Below, one piece after another: positions 10,257-21,513 of a DNA stretch of 51,564 nucleotides. The stretch is from Nitrospirota bacterium. Its GTDB lineage: Bacteria; Nitrospirota; Thermodesulfovibrionia; Thermodesulfovibrionales; Dissulfurispiraceae. Position 1 is the stretch's first letter; each line of letters opens with the position of its first letter. The stretch is taken from assembly GCA_015233365.1 (NCBI GenBank), contig JADFXU010000013.1, positions 1 to 51,564 of the forward strand. Reading direction: 5' to 3'. The translations under genes were made by a program, and so were the position numbers. The notes under the pieces are model-generated. The model ran no database searches and was not told where the DNA came from. It worked only from the letters and a program-made list of their open reading frames with translations.

Positions 10257-10568
10257 ATGAAAGATAAGGCATACACTGGCATAATCTGCAAAAAGTTCTG
10301 TTCATTTTACAAAGAAGGGAAAGAGGACCTCTACTGCGGCACTTACTCGTTTCTCAAAAATAATCTGACCCTGCGCGAACTCCGGTCTGTGCTCGAATTA
10401 TCTGAAAAACCCGACTGTCCATCAAAATCTGCTCCCAACACAGATGAGGAAATTAGAAGCCTTGTATGCGAGAAATGTGATTTCCTCATTGACGGATGCG
10501 ATTTCAGGGAGGACAGCTCTCACCCGCCCTGCGGCGGATACCATATTATTGAAATGCTGCTCTCCTGA
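10257..10568 (+). CDS. Small cysteine-rich protein, unrecognised
   Basis: Start set at the ATG at 10257 because GAGGGAG lies 4-9 nt upstream; a GTG at 10230 overlapping cutA is less likely. Of 103 residues, eight are Cys: 11, 15, 27, 54, 71, 74, 81 and 92. They fall in two groups, Cx3Cx11C and Cx2Cx6Cx10C. This pattern suggests two metal or Fe-S sites, or a small redox protein. No family was recognised. The gene's last 23 bp overlap the 3' end of hisD on the other strand. Confidence 0.7.
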   Translation: MKDKAYTGIICKKFCSFYKEGKEDLYCGTYSFLKNNLTLRELRSVLELSEKPDCPSKSAPNTDEEIRSLVCEKCDFLIDGCDFREDSSHPPCGGYHIIEMLLS

Positions 10569-11826
10569 TCCTGACAGTGTTGGCATGGGCCTCAAGCCCC
10601 TCTACCCCGGCAATCGCCTCAACAGTATCAGACAAGGCCATAAAACCTTTTCTGTCGAACTGCAGGAGGCTTGTCCTCTTTATAAAATCATACACGCCCA
10701 GAGGGGATGAAAAGCGGGCGGTGCCTCCGGTTGGAAGCGTATGATTCGGCCCCGCAGCATAATCGCCCAAAGGCTCGGGGGTCCACAGTCCCAGGAAGAT
10801 CGCACCTGCATTGTGAATGGAATCGAGAATCCTTTCAGGGTGCTCTGTCATGATTTCGAGATGTTCCGGAGCAATGCTGTCAGCCAAAACAGACGCTGTG
10901 CCGATGTCCTTTGTCAGGATGACAGCGCCGAACCTTCTCAACGATTTCTTTGCGATTCCCTTTCTTGCCAGGGCAATGATCTGTTTTTCAACTTCAATGT
11001 CTACTTCGTTTGCAAGTTTCTCAGAATCGGTTACCAGGACGCTGGAAGCCAGCTCATCGTGCTCTGCCTGGCTCAACATGTCTGCTGCAACAAAAACCGG
11101 ATTTGCAGTTGAATCGGCTATTATCAATATCTCGCTCGGCCCGGCAATCATATCTATGTCGACTTCACCATATACCATTTTTTTTGCGAGAGCCACGAAG
11201 ATATTGCCGGGGCCGACGATTTTATCTACCTTGTTTATGATTTTAGTGCCGTATGCCATAGCCCCGACTGCCTGAGCACCGCCTATCCTGTAAACCTCCC
11301 GTACTCCCAGAAGCTCTATTGCCGCCATAACATAAGGGTTTGTCTCCCCCCCCGGCGTAGGCACGCACAGGGCTATTTCCTTAACCCCGGCTACCTGTGC
11401 AGGAATGACATTCATCAATACCGTTGACGGGTATGAGGCCTTGCCCCCAGGCACATAAACGCCGACACGGGCAAGCGGCCTGATTATCTGTCCCAGCACT
11501 GCGCCATTCACCTCATATGACCACGACTTCTCTTTTTGCTTTTCATGAAAGTCTCTTATCCTTGAGGCGGAGAATTCGAGGGCCTTGATAATATTTTTTT
11601 CAGCCTTAGCCGCATGTTTTTTTATTTCTGATGCCTTCAATTTCAGAGGCAGGCCGTGGCCGTCAAACCTGCGGGTATACTTTTCGACCGAGATATCGCC
11701 TTTCTTTTTCACATCGGCAAGTATAGCCCGCACCGCTTTTTCGATACGCGGATCTACACCGGCAGCCCGCTTCCTGAGCAACCTTAGAAAGGCATGGATT
11801 TCAGCTCTTTTCTTTAAAACCCTCAT
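10546..11826 (-). CDS. hisD: Histidinol dehydrogenase
   Basis: 426 residues, full length. HisD carries out the last two steps of histidine synthesis, oxidising L-histidinol to histidine with two NAD+. Family motifs are present: IAGPSEILIIAD, the zinc-site segment SQAEHDELASSVLVT (Gln-His pair), the catalytic Glu-His in IAPEHLEI, and the C-terminal GDYAAGPNHTLPTGGTARF. No other his genes are adjacent, so it stands alone. Its start codon lies 8 nt from a perfect TATAAT with no Shine-Dalgarno. Confidence 0.97.
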   Translation of the reverse strand: MRVLKKRAEIHAFLRLLRKRAAGVDPRIEKAVRAILADVKKKGDISVEKYTRRFDGHGLPLKLKASEIKKHAAKAEKNIIKALEFSASRIRDFHEKQKEKSWSYEVNGAVLGQIIRPLARVGVYVPGGKASYPSTVLMNVIPAQVAGVKEIALCVPTPGGETNPYVMAAIELLGVREVYRIGGAQAVGAMAYGTKIINKVDKIVGPGNIFVALAKKMVYGEVDIDMIAGPSEILIIADSTANPVFVAADMLSQAEHDELASSVLVTDSEKLANEVDIEVEKQIIALARKGIAKKSLRRFGAVILTKDIGTASVLADSIAPEHLEIMTEHPERILDSIHNAGAIFLGLWTPEPLGDYAAGPNHTLPTGGTARFSSPLGVYDFIKRTSLLQFDRKGFMALSDTVEAIAGVEGLEAHANTVRIRRAAFQ

Positions 11827-11834
11827 AGCTCGTA

Positions 11835-11840
11835 ATTATA
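11835..11840 (-). promoter_or_regulatory. hisD -10 box
   Basis: On the minus strand TATAAT occupies 11840-11835, eight bases before the hisD ATG (11826). The expected transcription start is within 0-2 nt of the start codon. Confidence 0.55.
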
Positions 11841-11870
11841 GCATACCCGCGCCTAGACCTCCGCACAGTA

Positions 11871-11895
11871 TTGTTCCAGAAGAACAACTTTGTTC
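11871..11895. promoter_or_regulatory. Three alternating GAACAA/TTGTTC half-sites between hisD and the PII gene
   Basis: TTGTTC at 11871, GAACAA at 11882 and TTGTTC at 11890 form two overlapping palindromes (5-nt and 2-nt centres). They lie upstream of the hisD promoter and about 55 nt upstream of the sigma-54-like element of the PII gene, which suits a shared operator. The cognate regulator is not known. Confidence 0.35.
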
Positions 11896-11949
11896 TAAAT
11901 GTAGGGAGACAAAAAAGTGGGTATTTATTAAATCCAGCTAATTATAAGC

Positions 11950-11965
11950 TGGCAAGTATTATGCT
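11950..11965 (+). promoter_or_regulatory. Sigma-54-like -24/-12 promoter of the PII gene
   Basis: TGGCAAGTATTATGCT matches TGGCACGNNNNTTGCW at both invariant dinucleotides (GG and GC, correctly spaced), with two mismatches elsewhere. It is 45 nt upstream of the PII-family start, where an RpoN promoter is often found for this family. A 6-bp stem (CCAGCT/AGCTGG) overlaps its left end. Confidence 0.5.
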
Positions 11966-12010
11966 TATTAAAGCTTGCACGAAGCAAGTCTGATCTGAAA
12001 GGAGATTACT

Positions 12011-12349
12011 ATGAAAAGGATAGAGGCAATTATAAGCCCCACCAAGGTAGACCAGGTATGCGCCATTTTGGAAAACGTGGGCTATCCGAGCGTCACAATT
12101 TCCAACGTTGAGGGGCGCGGAAGCAAAAAGGGTAGTGAACGTAAGATACGCGGCATAACGTATACAGTACCTTTTGTGGAGGAAAAGAGAGTAGTATTGG
12201 TTGTAAAAGACAAAGAGGTTGACGGGATTATGAAGGCTATTCGCGAGGCCGCGTGCACAGGCAAGACTGGAGACGGTATGATATTCGTTTCGTCCATGGA
12301 CAATGCCATGAGTATAAGGACAGGCGAGACCGGCGAAACTGCAGTCTAG
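12011..12349 (+). CDS. PII-family signal protein lacking the uridylylated Tyr51
   Basis: 112 residues, standard PII length, with a strong AAAGGAG ribosome site. The B-loop (TGKTGDGMIFV) and C-loop (SIRTGETGE) that bind ATP/ADP are conserved. In the T-loop the usual YRGAEY is replaced by IRGITY, so the position of Tyr51, the classic uridylylation target, is Ile. The FLPK segment after it is replaced by FVEEK. PII trimers sense 2-oxoglutarate and adenylate charge and control transporters or enzymes. This one could not be uridylylated at the normal place. No amtB or glnA is beside it. Its downstream neighbour, convergent, is the RND efflux operon; a PII subgroup linked to RND pumps has been described, which makes that link worth testing. 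Confidence 0.85.
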   Translation: MKRIEAIISPTKVDQVCAILENVGYPSVTISNVEGRGSKKGSERKIRGITYTVPFVEEKRVVLVVKDKEVDGIMKAIREAACTGKTGDGMIFVSSMDNAMSIRTGETGETAV

Positions 12350-12407
12350 GTTCCGAATGCAAAATACTTCTCCTGTGATCTGCTAAAAAAGCGCCGGCCG
12401 CAGCACA

Positions 12408-13880
12408 CTAGTGCGGGAGCGCCGATACATCCCAGCCTCCTCCGAGGGCCTTGATCAGGAGCACACTCGCTGTCATCCGGTTGCCGATTATGGTGATCTC
12501 GGTCCTTTTGTTCGACAACTCGGCATTCTGGGTCACAATAACGTCCAGGGAACTGGCAGTCCCGGCCTTGTACTGGTTGGTAGTAAATATCACGGACTGC
12601 TGTGCCGCGTTGACGGCCTCTGCCTCAACTTTGGCCTCTTCTTCCAGTATACGTAATGCTGCCAGATTGTCCTCTACCTCCTGGAATCCCGTTAGCACTG
12701 TTTGGCGATACGAAGCTACAGTAGCATCATAGGCGGCCCGCGCCTGGTCGGTAAGTGCGCTCCTTAATCCCCCATCAAACACTGTTTCGGAAATCGCCGT
12801 CCCCACGGACCAGAAGCGGCTTGGCCATGTTAGCCAGTTGGACATGCTCGAAGCCTGGAAGCCACCGGAAGCGCTAAGAGTGATGCTGGGATAAAACGCC
12901 GCCTCCGCGACCCCGATCTGCGCATTTGCAGCAGCTACAAGCCGTTCCGCAGCCGCGATATCCGGCCGTCGTTCGAGGAGTTTGGAGGGCAAGGCAACCG
13001 GAATTGCCGGGGTAATGGCTGTTGAAAGCGGAGAAAAAGATATAGAAAAAACAGACGCGGGTTTCCCGATAAGCACTGCAATTGCGTGTTCCATCTGTGC
13101 CCGTTGTACACCTATATCGATCGCCTGTGCCTGGGTGGTCTTGAACTGGGTTTCGGCCTGAAGCACTTCAGCCCTTGAGGCCACGCCGCTCGCGTACCGG
13201 TTTTTTGTTACCTCAAGGAAGTGTGCATAATTAACAACCGTTGCGTCTAAAACCTGCTTCTGAGCGTCGAGCACCCTTAACTGAAAATAGTCTTGCGCCA
13301 ATTCAGCGTGAATAATCAGACGGGTAGATTCAAGGTCCGCAGCACTAGCCTGGGCACTTGCCTTCCCAGCCTCGACAGAACGACGGACCTTGCCCCACAG
13401 GTCCAATTCCCAGGACGCATCTGCCGGCAGTATGAAGTTGTTTGACGTGGTCCCGCTCGCTAACCCACTGGCACTTACTCCTCTGCCCAGGTTGGCAGAA
13501 CTACGCGAGCGGGTAGCAGACGGATTGACTGTGACCGTTGGGAAATAACCGGCGCGGGCAGCCGCCACCTGGGCACGCGCCTGGCGGAATTGCGCTTCAG
13601 CCACAGCAATGTTTTGATTGGCGGCATCAACCTGTCCCTCAAGAGAATTTAGTTGCATGTCGTTGAACATCTCCCACCACGCGCCCTTTATTAAATTATC
13701 CTTAGGCTGCGCCATTGTCCAGCCATTCATTTCTTTAAAGGCAACCGGAACCTCCGCTGTCGGTTTAACGTAATCCGGGCCGACCGTACACGAGGACAAA
13801 AGGGCTATCGCCCCTGTAACGAGCAGTATGCTTTTGCAGCGTCTTATTAATGACTTGCTAACCAATTTTAAATAACACAT
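12408..13880 (-). CDS. Outer-membrane efflux lipoprotein, NodT/OprM family
   Basis: Start set at 13880, where GGAAGAGG stands 4 nt before the ATG; an in-frame ATG at 13907 would add nine residues without a ribosome site. The 490-residue protein has a signal peptide with lipobox LLSSC followed by TVGPDYVKP, the hallmark of the OprM/NodT branch. Two OEP repeats with long helical segments rich in Ala and Gln follow. It forms the trimeric outer-membrane channel for the upstream RND pump. The gene is last in the mdtA-mdtB-mdtC-OMF operon, 53 nt after mdtC. Confidence 0.93.
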   Translation of the reverse strand: MCYLKLVSKSLIRRCKSILLVTGAIALLSSCTVGPDYVKPTAEVPVAFKEMNGWTMAQPKDNLIKGAWWEMFNDMQLNSLEGQVDAANQNIAVAEAQFRQARAQVAAARAGYFPTVTVNPSATRSRSSANLGRGVSASGLASGTTSNNFILPADASWELDLWGKVRRSVEAGKASAQASAADLESTRLIIHAELAQDYFQLRVLDAQKQVLDATVVNYAHFLEVTKNRYASGVASRAEVLQAETQFKTTQAQAIDIGVQRAQMEHAIAVLIGKPASVFSISFSPLSTAITPAIPVALPSKLLERRPDIAAAERLVAAANAQIGVAEAAFYPSITLSASGGFQASSMSNWLTWPSRFWSVGTAISETVFDGGLRSALTDQARAAYDATVASYRQTVLTGFQEVEDNLAALRILEEEAKVEAEAVNAAQQSVIFTTNQYKAGTASSLDVIVTQNAELSNKRTEITIIGNRMTASVLLIKALGGGWDVSALPH

Positions 13881-13933
13881 GTGCCTCTTCCTTTCCTGAT
13901 ATTTCATTGTTTATATGACCCGGGCCGGCGTTT

Positions 13934-16900
13934 TCATACTATGCTTTTTTTGGCCTTCACACGATCAAGCCAGATCCTGAAACGATCGAGATACAGATAC
14001 ACCACCGGGGTGGTATACAAAGTGAGCATTTGGCTGAAGATAAGCCCGCCGACAATGGAGATGCCGAGCGGTCGGCGCAGTTCGGATCCCACTCCGGCCC
14101 CTACCGCTAAAGGCAGGGCACCCAGAAGGGCCGCCATGGTTGTCATCATTATAGGTCTGAATCTCAACAGGCAGGCCTGATAAATAGCTTCTTCGGGACT
14201 TTTCCCCTCTTTGCGCTCAGCCGCCAACGCGAAGTCTATCATCATTATGCCGTTCTTCTTCACTATTCCTATCAGCAGTATGATGCCGATCAGCGCCATG
14301 AGGTTAAGGTCAGTGCCGGAAAGCATCATGGCCAGCACTGCCCCCACCCCTGCCGAAGGCAAGGTGGAGAGAATGGTGACAGGATGTATGTAGCTCTCAT
14401 ACAATATTCCCAATACAATGTAAACCGTAACCAGCGCGGCAAGAATCAGGAATGGCTGATTTGCAAGAGAAGACTGAAATGCCTGGGCTGTCCCTGCAAA
14501 GCTGCCCCGGACACTGGAGGGTATTCCCATCTGCCGCATATTACTCTCGATAATTTTGACCGCATCGCCCAGCGCCACCCCAGGCGTCAGATTGAATGAC
14601 ACTGTTACCGCCGGAAATTGACCCTGGTGATTAATTGCCAGGGAAGTCGCAGTCGGTTCATAATGGGTAAACGCACTCAGAGGGACCTGTGCACCGCTGG
14701 AGTTGGTGACATAAATATCTTTAAGTGTGTCGGGGCGCTGCCAGAAACGCGGCTCGACCTCCATAACTACGTGGTATTGGTTCAGCAGGGTATAGCTGAT
14801 CGATACCTGCCGCTGGCCAAAGGCATCATACAATGTATTATCGATAAGCTGTGAAGATATCCCCAGCCGGGAAGCTGTATCGCGGTCGATAACCAGAGAG
14901 GCCTGCAGGCCCTTGACCTGCTGGTCGCTCGTAACATCCGTAAGTTGGGGCAGCGTGCGCAGTTTCTGCAGTACGCTCGGGCCCCATGTGTTAAGGTCAG
15001 ATACGTTATCTCCCATAAGAGTGTACTGATATAGAGCATTGCCTATTCTGCCTCCGATACGCAAATCCTGTACCGGAGCAAGAAACGTGGGCGCACCGGC
15101 CACACCTGTAAGCTGCCTGCGCAGCCTTGCCATAACTTGAGCTATTGTAGATTTTCTTTTTTGGAACGGCTGCAGCGTGATGAACATGCGTGCCGTATTG
15201 GTCGTCGAGCCTCCTCCACCACCCGTGAAACCTGTCACATACACCACCTCAGGGTCTTTCCTTATTATATCAATGACTTGATTCAACTTTTCCTGCATCG
15301 CCTGAAACGATATGCTCTGGTCAGCCTGAATTCCCCCCGAGAGCCGCCCGGAGTCCTGTTCAGGGAAGAACCCCTTTGGGATTCTTACAAATAATACAAC
15401 ACTGACCACTACAACAAAGATCATAAGCACGATCATGAACCTGGAATGACGGAGGGCCCAGGAGAGGCTCATTTCGTAACGCGAATGCATCCAGTTAAAG
15501 AGTTTCTCGCTGACAGTATATAGCACGCCATGGGCTCGCGGCTTTTCGGGCCTGAGCAGTGTGGCGCACATCATGGGAGTGGCGGACAACGATATTACAA
15601 GCGAGACCATGACCGCTGCCGAAAGCGTGACAGCAAACTCCCGGAACAGACGACCCACTATACCGCCCATGAGGAGGATAGGGATAAACACGGCAACCAG
15701 AGAAAGGCTCATGGACAGTACTGTGAACGCAATCTCTTTAGTCCCGGAAAAGGCTGCCTGGAGCGGGGACTCTCCTTTTTCCATGTATCGGGTAACATTC
15801 TCCAGCACAACGATTGCGTCATCCACGACAAATCCCGTCGCGATAGTGAGAGCCATGAGGGAGAGGTTGTCCAGAGAATAACCGCACAGATACATAGCGG
15901 CAAAGGTGCCGGTAATAGATACCACTATGGCTACTGCCGGAATGAGTGTGGCCCGGACATTCCGAAGGAACCAGAACACAACCAGTATCACAAGAATGGC
16001 TGAAATAACCAGCGATTCCTCGACGTTCAACAACGACCCGCGAATGGGCGGCGTACGGTCTACAACAACTGACAAATCTATGGCACCCGGTATGGCAGCC
16101 TGCAACTGCGGCAGGAGTCTGCGCACATTGTCCACTGTCTCGATAATATTGGCTCCGGGCTGACGGAATATGACAAGCAGGACGCACGGTTTCCCGTTAA
16201 CAAAACCTGCTGCGCGAATGTCCTCCACCGAATCCTCCACCCTTGCAACGTCAGCGAGCCGCACTGCAGCCCCCGACCGATAGGCAATAATAAGGGGAAG
16301 GTATTCACCGGCCTTATAAATCTGATCGTTCGTACGTATCTCCCATGTCCTGTCAGCCCTGGAGAGTTGTCCTTTGGGCCGGTTTGCGTTTGTGCTTGAC
16401 AGCGCACTGCGCACATCTTCGAGGCTTATGCCGTATTTGCTGAGCGCCAGGGGATTCACCTCTGCGCGGACTGCCGGCAGCGAACTCCCCCCCACAAACA
16501 CCTGTCCTACGCCCTCTACCTGTGACAGCTTTTGTTGCATAATCGAGGAGGCTGCGTCGTATAGTTGCGCCCTGGTCAAGGTGTCAGCTGTCAACGCCAC
16601 AATTAGAATAGGGGCATCAGACGGGTTCACTTTGCGATAAGTAGGGTTGCTTGGAAGGGCCGGCGGCAGATCTCCCCGGGCGGCATTGATAGCGGCCTGA
16701 ACGTCCCTGGCAGCTCCATCGATGTTACGGTCCAAATCGAACTGCAGGGTGATGCTGGTCGAGCCGCGGTTATTTACTGATGTCATCTCGGTCACCCCTG
16801 CTATATGCCCTAACCTGCGTTCAAGCGGTGCAGCAACCGAAGTGGCCATTGTTTCGGGGTCTGCTCCGGGCAGCCCTGCAGACACCGAGATTGTCGGAAA

Positions 16901-17023
16901 ATCGACTTGCGGCAACGGTGACACTGGAAGCATACGGAACGCGATTATGCCCGCAAGGACAAGTCCGGCTGTAAGCAGCGTAGTCGCTACGGGCCGCTTG
17001 ATGAATACTGCCGAGACGTTCAT
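13934..17023 (-). CDS. mdtC: RND multidrug efflux transporter, MdtC-like
   Basis: 1029 residues, the full length of an HAE1-family inner-membrane pump with twelve transmembrane helices and two large periplasmic loops. It starts with [11 protein letters not shown] and contains [14 protein letters not shown] in TM4, with the paired aspartates of the proton relay. It also has [14 protein letters not shown] near TM10-11, with the lysine of the relay. Its ATG overlaps the stop of the preceding RND gene by 4 nt, matching the MdtB/MdtC heteromultimer arrangement. Substrates in relatives include bile salts, novobiocin and metal-stress compounds; here they are unknown. Confidence 0.93.
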   Translation of the reverse strand: MNVSAVFIKRPVATTLLTAGLVLAGIIAFRMLPVSPLPQVDFPTISVSAGLPGADPETMATSVAAPLERRLGHIAGVTEMTSVNNRGSTSITLQFDLDRNIDGAARDVQAAINAARGDLPPALPSNPTYRKVNPSDAPILIVALTADTLTRAQLYDAASSIMQQKLSQVEGVGQVFVGGSSLPAVRAEVNPLALSKYGISLEDVRSALSSTNANRPKGQLSRADRTWEIRTNDQIYKAGEYLPLIIAYRSGAAVRLADVARVEDSVEDIRAAGFVNGKPCVLLVIFRQPGANIIETVDNVRRLLPQLQAAIPGAIDLSVVVDRTPPIRGSLLNVEESLVISAILVILVVFWFLRNVRATLIPAVAIVVSITGTFAAMYLCGYSLDNLSLMALTIATGFVVDDAIVVLENVTRYMEKGESPLQAAFSGTKEIAFTVLSMSLSLVAVFIPILLMGGIVGRLFREFAVTLSAAVMVSLVISLSATPMMCATLLRPEKPRAHGVLYTVSEKLFNWMHSRYEMSLSWALRHSRFMIVLMIFVVVVSVVLFVRIPKGFFPEQDSGRLSGGIQADQSISFQAMQEKLNQVIDIIRKDPEVVYVTGFTGGGGGSTTNTARMFITLQPFQKRKSTIAQVMARLRRQLTGVAGAPTFLAPVQDLRIGGRIGNALYQYTLMGDNVSDLNTWGPSVLQKLRTLPQLTDVTSDQQVKGLQASLVIDRDTASRLGISSQLIDNTLYDAFGQRQVSISYTLLNQYHVVMEVEPRFWQRPDTLKDIYVTNSSGAQVPLSAFTHYEPTATSLAINHQGQFPAVTVSFNLTPGVALGDAVKIIESNMRQMGIPSSVRGSFAGTAQAFQSSLANQPFLILAALVTVYIVLGILYESYIHPVTILSTLPSAGVGAVLAMMLSGTDLNLMALIGIILLIGIVKKNGIMMIDFALAAERKEGKSPEEAIYQACLLRFRPIMMTTMAALLGALPLAVGAGVGSELRRPLGISIVGGLIFSQMLTLYTTPVVYLYLDRFRIWLDRVKAKKSIV

Positions 17024-20000
17024 GGCCGGTCTTCTGCTCCGTGGACCACGCCTTCAGGCTTGGAGCTGCGCCTTCTTGCCAGCCTGTCGAAAGCCAGATA
17101 AATGACGGGGGTCGTATAGAGAGTCAGCACCTGGCTGAAGATAAGTCCGCCTACAATTGAGATGCCGAGCGGATGGCGCAGCTCAGACCCCATTCCCCGC
17201 CCCATAGCCAGTGGCAATGCACCCAGAAGCGCTGCCATGGTAGTCATCATGATCGGCCTGAACCTGAGGAGGCAGGCCTGGTAGATCGCATCTTCAGGGC
17301 TTTTGCCCTCTTTGCGTTCCATCTCCAGCGCAAAGTCGACCATCATGATGCCGTTTTTCTTCACTATACCGATCAAAAGGATAATGCCGATTATGGCAAT
17401 TACGTCGAGCTCACCGCCGAACATCATGAGCGATAGGACCGCACCGACGCCGGCTGACGGCAGGGTTGAGAGGATAGTTACGGGGTGAATGTAACTCTCG
17501 TACAGTACCCCTAAAACAATGTAGACCGTTATCAAAGCAGCCAATATCAGAATAGGCTCATGACTAAGGGATGTCTGAAATGCCTGTGCCGTCCCCTGGA
17601 AGCTTCCCCTGATACTGGCGGGAAGACCTAATTTCTGTGCAGTCTTTTCGATAGCAGCCACTGCACCCCCGAGTGCAACTCCCGGAGCCAGGTTGAAAGA
17701 CGTGGTTACCACCGGGAACTGCCCCTGCCTGTTAATGACGAGGGGACCGGTTGTTTCCGAGATCCGGGCGACCGCCCCCAGCGGGACCTGGCCGCCGGTT
17801 GTCCCGCGCACATAAATCGATTGGAGGCTGCCGGGGGCCTGTTGAAAGTCCGGTTTGACGGAGAGGACAACCCGATACTGGTTCAATTCCGTAAATATCG
17901 TTGATATCTGCCGCTGCCCAAAAGCGTCGTACAAAGTATTGTCGATCATTTGCGGAGTGATGCCGAACCGTGAAGCAGTGCTGCGATCCATTGAAAGAGC
18001 GACCCTGAGCCCTTTATCGAGCTGATCGCTGCCGACATCGCGCAGCTCAGGACTCGCTTGCAGCGCATCCACGAGCTTAGGCGCCCAACTGTTCAGTTCA
18101 TCAAAGTTGGGATCATCGAGCGTATACTGGAACTGGGTGCGGCTGACCCTTGCATCAACAGTAAGGTCCTGTACCGGCTGCATGAAAAGCGTGATACCGT
18201 CAACTGCCGCCAGTTGGGGCTGGATTCGGCGAATGACCTCGCTCGCGTTCGCATTACGTTTGTCCAGCGGTTTCAGGTTAATAAGGATTCTACCGGTGTT
18301 CAGCGTCGTATTTGTCCCGTCCACTCCTATGAATGTGGAGAGACTCTCCACCGCAGGGTCTTTGAGAATCACTTTTGCAAGAGCCTGCTGCCGTTCAGCC
18401 ATGGCAGCAAACGAAATTGATTGCGGCGCTTCAGATATTCCCTGGATGGCTCCGGTGTCCTGGATTGGGAAAAAGCCTTTGGGTATCATGATATATAACA
18501 ACACGGTCAGGACCAGGGTCCCTGCCGCGACCAGCAGTGTTGCCGGCTGGTGCTTCAATACCCATTTAAGCGTCCTTCCGTAAGCAGCGATTATCCTCTC
18601 TAACATCTGCCCCGAGGCGTGATAAAACCTCCCCTGCCGTTCCTCGGGGACATGCCTGAGTATCCGGGAGCACATCATAGGCGTCAAAGTAAGGGATACT
18701 ACAGCCGAGATCAGGATAGTTACTCCAAGAGTGACGGCGAACTCGCGGAACAGGCGGCCTACAACGTCACCCATGAAAAGCAACGGGATAAGCACCGCAA
18801 TCAGGGAGACGGTAAGAGACAGAATAGTAAAGCCGATCTGCTGCGCGCCTTTGAGTGCCGCATTCATGGGGGTCTCCCCGGCTTCAATATACCGGGATAT
18901 ATTTTCGATCATGACTATGGCATCGTCCACGACAAATCCGGTGGAAATAGTGAGGGCCATCAGTGACAGGTTGTTAAGGCTGAATCCCAGCAGATACATC
19001 ACCCCGAACGTCCCGACCAGGGACAACGGCACAGCAACACTCGGAATGGTAGTAGCAGGCAGGTTGCGCAGGAACACGAAAATTACGAGCACGACCAGCA
19101 CTACCGCCAGCAATAACTCATACTGCACGTCTTTCACAGATTCACGAATGGTCGTAGTTCGGTCAGTCAGCACAGAGACTCTTATCGCAGGCGGCAGCGA
19201 ACTTTGCAACTGCGGAAGCAGCTTTTTGATACGGTTCACAACCTCTATCACGTTGGCGCCCGGCTGCCGCTGGATATTGACTATGACCGCAGGGGAGGTG
19301 TTCATCCAGGCAGCCTGGTTCACGTTCTCGGTATCGTCCATCGCCTCCGCTACATCAGAGAGGCGCACAGGCGCACCGTTACGGTAAGCTATGACAAGAG
19401 AGCTATAGTCCCGGCTAGAAAAAAGCTGGTCATTTGCACCTATTATGTAGGACTGTTTGGGTCCGTCAAAGCCTCCTTTTGCCTGATTGACATTTGCAGC
19501 TACAACGGCAGTGCGCAGGTCTTCAAGGGTAAGGCCATAGGATGCCAGTGCAGTCGGATTGGCATGAATCCCGACCGCAGGCCGCTGCCCTCCGCTGATA
19601 CTGACCAGCCCAACCCCTGTCACTTGCGATATTTTCTGCGCGAATCTGGTATCCGCGAGATCTTCTATCTTAGGCAGGGGAAACGTGTCAGATGTCAGCG
19701 CCAGCGTGAGAACCGGGGCGTCAGCCGGGTTTACCTTGCTGTAAACAGGCGGGACAGGGAGATCAGACGGCAGGAATGTGAAGGAGGCATTAATGGCTGC
19801 CTGCACCTCCTGCTCGGCAACATCCAGGCTCAGGTCCAGGCTGAACTGTAAAGTGATAATCGAGCTTCCGCCCGAGCTTGCAGAGGTCATCTGTGTCAGG
19901 CCCGGCATCTGGCCGAACTGCCGCTCAAGCGGGGCAGTTACAGAGGAAGCCATAACATCAGGACTTGCCCCGGGGTAGAAGGTGCGGACCTGGATAGTCG

Positions 20001-20127
20001 GATAATCTACCTGTGGAAGTGCTGACACAGGTAATTGGCGATATGCAACAGCTCCAGCCAGAAGAATGGCTATCATAAGCAGCGTCGTGGCGATTGGACG
20101 CGTTATGAAGATGCGAGACAGATTCAT
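17020..20127 (-). CDS. mdtB: RND multidrug efflux transporter, MdtB-like
   Basis: 1035 residues, HAE1-family RND pump. It opens [11 protein letters not shown] and has [14 protein letters not shown] in TM4 and [14 protein letters not shown] in the second half. Its strong similarity along the whole length to the next gene (mdtC-like) indicates an old tandem duplication. In E. coli two MdtB and one MdtC subunits make the working trimer, MdtC being the main drug-binding subunit. Its start overlaps the mdtA stop by one base (TGATG) and its stop overlaps mdtC by four, indicating tight translational coupling. Confidence 0.93.
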   Translation of the reverse strand: MNLSRIFITRPIATTLLMIAILLAGAVAYRQLPVSALPQVDYPTIQVRTFYPGASPDVMASSVTAPLERQFGQMPGLTQMTSASSGGSSIITLQFSLDLSLDVAEQEVQAAINASFTFLPSDLPVPPVYSKVNPADAPVLTLALTSDTFPLPKIEDLADTRFAQKISQVTGVGLVSISGGQRPAVGIHANPTALASYGLTLEDLRTAVVAANVNQAKGGFDGPKQSYIIGANDQLFSSRDYSSLVIAYRNGAPVRLSDVAEAMDDTENVNQAAWMNTSPAVIVNIQRQPGANVIEVVNRIKKLLPQLQSSLPPAIRVSVLTDRTTTIRESVKDVQYELLLAVVLVVLVIFVFLRNLPATTIPSVAVPLSLVGTFGVMYLLGFSLNNLSLMALTISTGFVVDDAIVMIENISRYIEAGETPMNAALKGAQQIGFTILSLTVSLIAVLIPLLFMGDVVGRLFREFAVTLGVTILISAVVSLTLTPMMCSRILRHVPEERQGRFYHASGQMLERIIAAYGRTLKWVLKHQPATLLVAAGTLVLTVLLYIMIPKGFFPIQDTGAIQGISEAPQSISFAAMAERQQALAKVILKDPAVESLSTFIGVDGTNTTLNTGRILINLKPLDKRNANASEVIRRIQPQLAAVDGITLFMQPVQDLTVDARVSRTQFQYTLDDPNFDELNSWAPKLVDALQASPELRDVGSDQLDKGLRVALSMDRSTASRFGITPQMIDNTLYDAFGQRQISTIFTELNQYRVVLSVKPDFQQAPGSLQSIYVRGTTGGQVPLGAVARISETTGPLVINRQGQFPVVTTSFNLAPGVALGGAVAAIEKTAQKLGLPASIRGSFQGTAQAFQTSLSHEPILILAALITVYIVLGVLYESYIHPVTILSTLPSAGVGAVLSLMMFGGELDVIAIIGIILLIGIVKKNGIMMVDFALEMERKEGKSPEDAIYQACLLRFRPIMMTTMAALLGALPLAMGRGMGSELRHPLGISIVGGLIFSQVLTLYTTPVIYLAFDRLARRRSSKPEGVVHGAEDRP

Positions 20128-21332
20128 CAGTTAAGCCTCTGAGGAGCCCCGCCTTTTTGCCCGTTGTTACGCCCGTTCCGGGCATTTTGGTCCCGCAGTT
20201 CCACCTTGCTTCCTTCCCGCAATCGTTCGGCGCCATCAAATACGACAAGCTCTCCTGCAACAAGCCCCGCGGTTACAGAGATATCGTTGTTGTCTGCCGC
20301 ACCTGTTGTTACCGGACGCACCCCGGCAGTGTGGTCGGCTTTTACCACATATACAAATGTACCATGCGGCCCCCGCTGAATGGCCGATGCGGGCACGATA
20401 ATGACGCCGCTCTCCATCTTGACAAGCAGCCGGGCATTGACAAATTGGTTTGGGAACAGCTCGTTGTCCTTGTTGGGAAATATTGCCTTGAATTTAACCG
20501 TGCCTGTGGCGGGATCGATCAGATTATCGATCGTAAGCAAGTATCCGGTGGCGAGTTTCTGCTTTTGCTCTCTGTCATAAGCCTCGACAGTCAGGTGAGC
20601 GCCTTTCTTGAGTCTGCCGAGTACTTCAGAAAGATTGTCCTCCGGTATCGGGAAAACAACTGTAATGGGTTGCAACTGAGTAATCACAGCCAGCCCGTTT
20701 GCATCAGTCGCGTGAACGATGTTGCCCGGGTCAACCAGGCGCAGGCCGACCCTGCCGCTTAATGGAGATGTAATGCGGGAGTAAGTCAACTGTAATTTGG
20801 CGTTGTCTATGTTTCCCTGGTCGGTCTTGACAGCCCCTTCATATTGGTGCACCAGATACTCCTGTGTATCGAGTTGTTGCCTTGGGATCGAATCCTGCGC
20901 TGCCAGCACCCGGTAGCGCTGCAAGTCGAGCTGGGCATTTTTCAGCAACGCCTGGTCACGGACCATCTGCCCCTCAGCCTGAGTCAACTGCACCTGAAAC
21001 GGCCTCGGGTCTATTTGTGCCAGGGTATCTCCTTCTTTAACTATTTGCCCTTCCCGGAAAAAGACATTTATCAGTTCTCCGTCAACACGACTCTTTACGG
21101 TAACCGTATTAACCGGGGTAACAGTGCCCAGACCTGAGAGATATACGCCTACATCGCCTTTCCTGGCTGCCGACGCCGCAACCGGAACGCCCCGCGCCGC
21201 CGCAGATAACGGCTGTTTGGGGGCATCTGATTGTGCCTTACCCCCTTTTGCCAGGAACACATACGAGCCGATGACCAGAACAGAAGCCAACAGCAACCAG
21301 ATCCACCAGCGCCGGGACAGCGAACGTATCAT
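20127..21332 (-). CDS. mdtA: Periplasmic adaptor (membrane fusion protein), MdtA-like
   Basis: Start set at the ATG at 21332, eight bases after an AGGAGG; a TTG six codons earlier would lie inside that ribosome site. The 401-residue protein has an N-terminal signal anchor ([20 protein letters not shown]), then the barrel-sandwich/lipoyl half-motif [29 protein letters not shown] coiled-coil hairpin, the returning lipoyl half ([20 protein letters not shown]) and a beta-barrel follow. The C terminus is Asn/Gly rich. It bridges the RND pump and the outer-membrane channel. First gene of the efflux operon. Confidence 0.93.
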   Translation of the reverse strand: MIRSLSRRWWIWLLLASVLVIGSYVFLAKGGKAQSDAPKQPLSAAARGVPVAASAARKGDVGVYLSGLGTVTPVNTVTVKSRVDGELINVFFREGQIVKEGDTLAQIDPRPFQVQLTQAEGQMVRDQALLKNAQLDLQRYRVLAAQDSIPRQQLDTQEYLVHQYEGAVKTDQGNIDNAKLQLTYSRITSPLSGRVGLRLVDPGNIVHATDANGLAVITQLQPITVVFPIPEDNLSEVLGRLKKGAHLTVEAYDREQKQKLATGYLLTIDNLIDPATGTVKFKAIFPNKDNELFPNQFVNARLLVKMESGVIIVPASAIQRGPHGTFVYVVKADHTAGVRPVTTGAADNNDISVTAGLVAGELVVFDGAERLREGSKVELRDQNARNGRNNGQKGGAPQRLN

Positions 21333-21513
21333 TAATTTTTCCTCCTGCAAATCCAGCCCGTCCCTCTATTCGGAATTCCGTAAATCACAGACTTTTGGGG
21401 AAACCAAAGAGCTCCGCGCCTTGTAGAGATAACGGGAATTTCCCTTTATATATTTTTTGAGTCGCATATATATATCGAAAGGTTACGATGCACTGATAAT
21501 TCCATATCATCAG

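Noticed and set aside
11871-11895. LexA/SOS box
   Set aside because: Half-site spacing fits neither GAAC-N4-GTTC nor GTTC-N7-GTTC.
15530-16003. Plus-strand open frames opposite the RND genes (also 18619-19851)
   Set aside because: They lie wholly within mdtB/mdtC coding sequence, have no ribosome sites and resemble no family.
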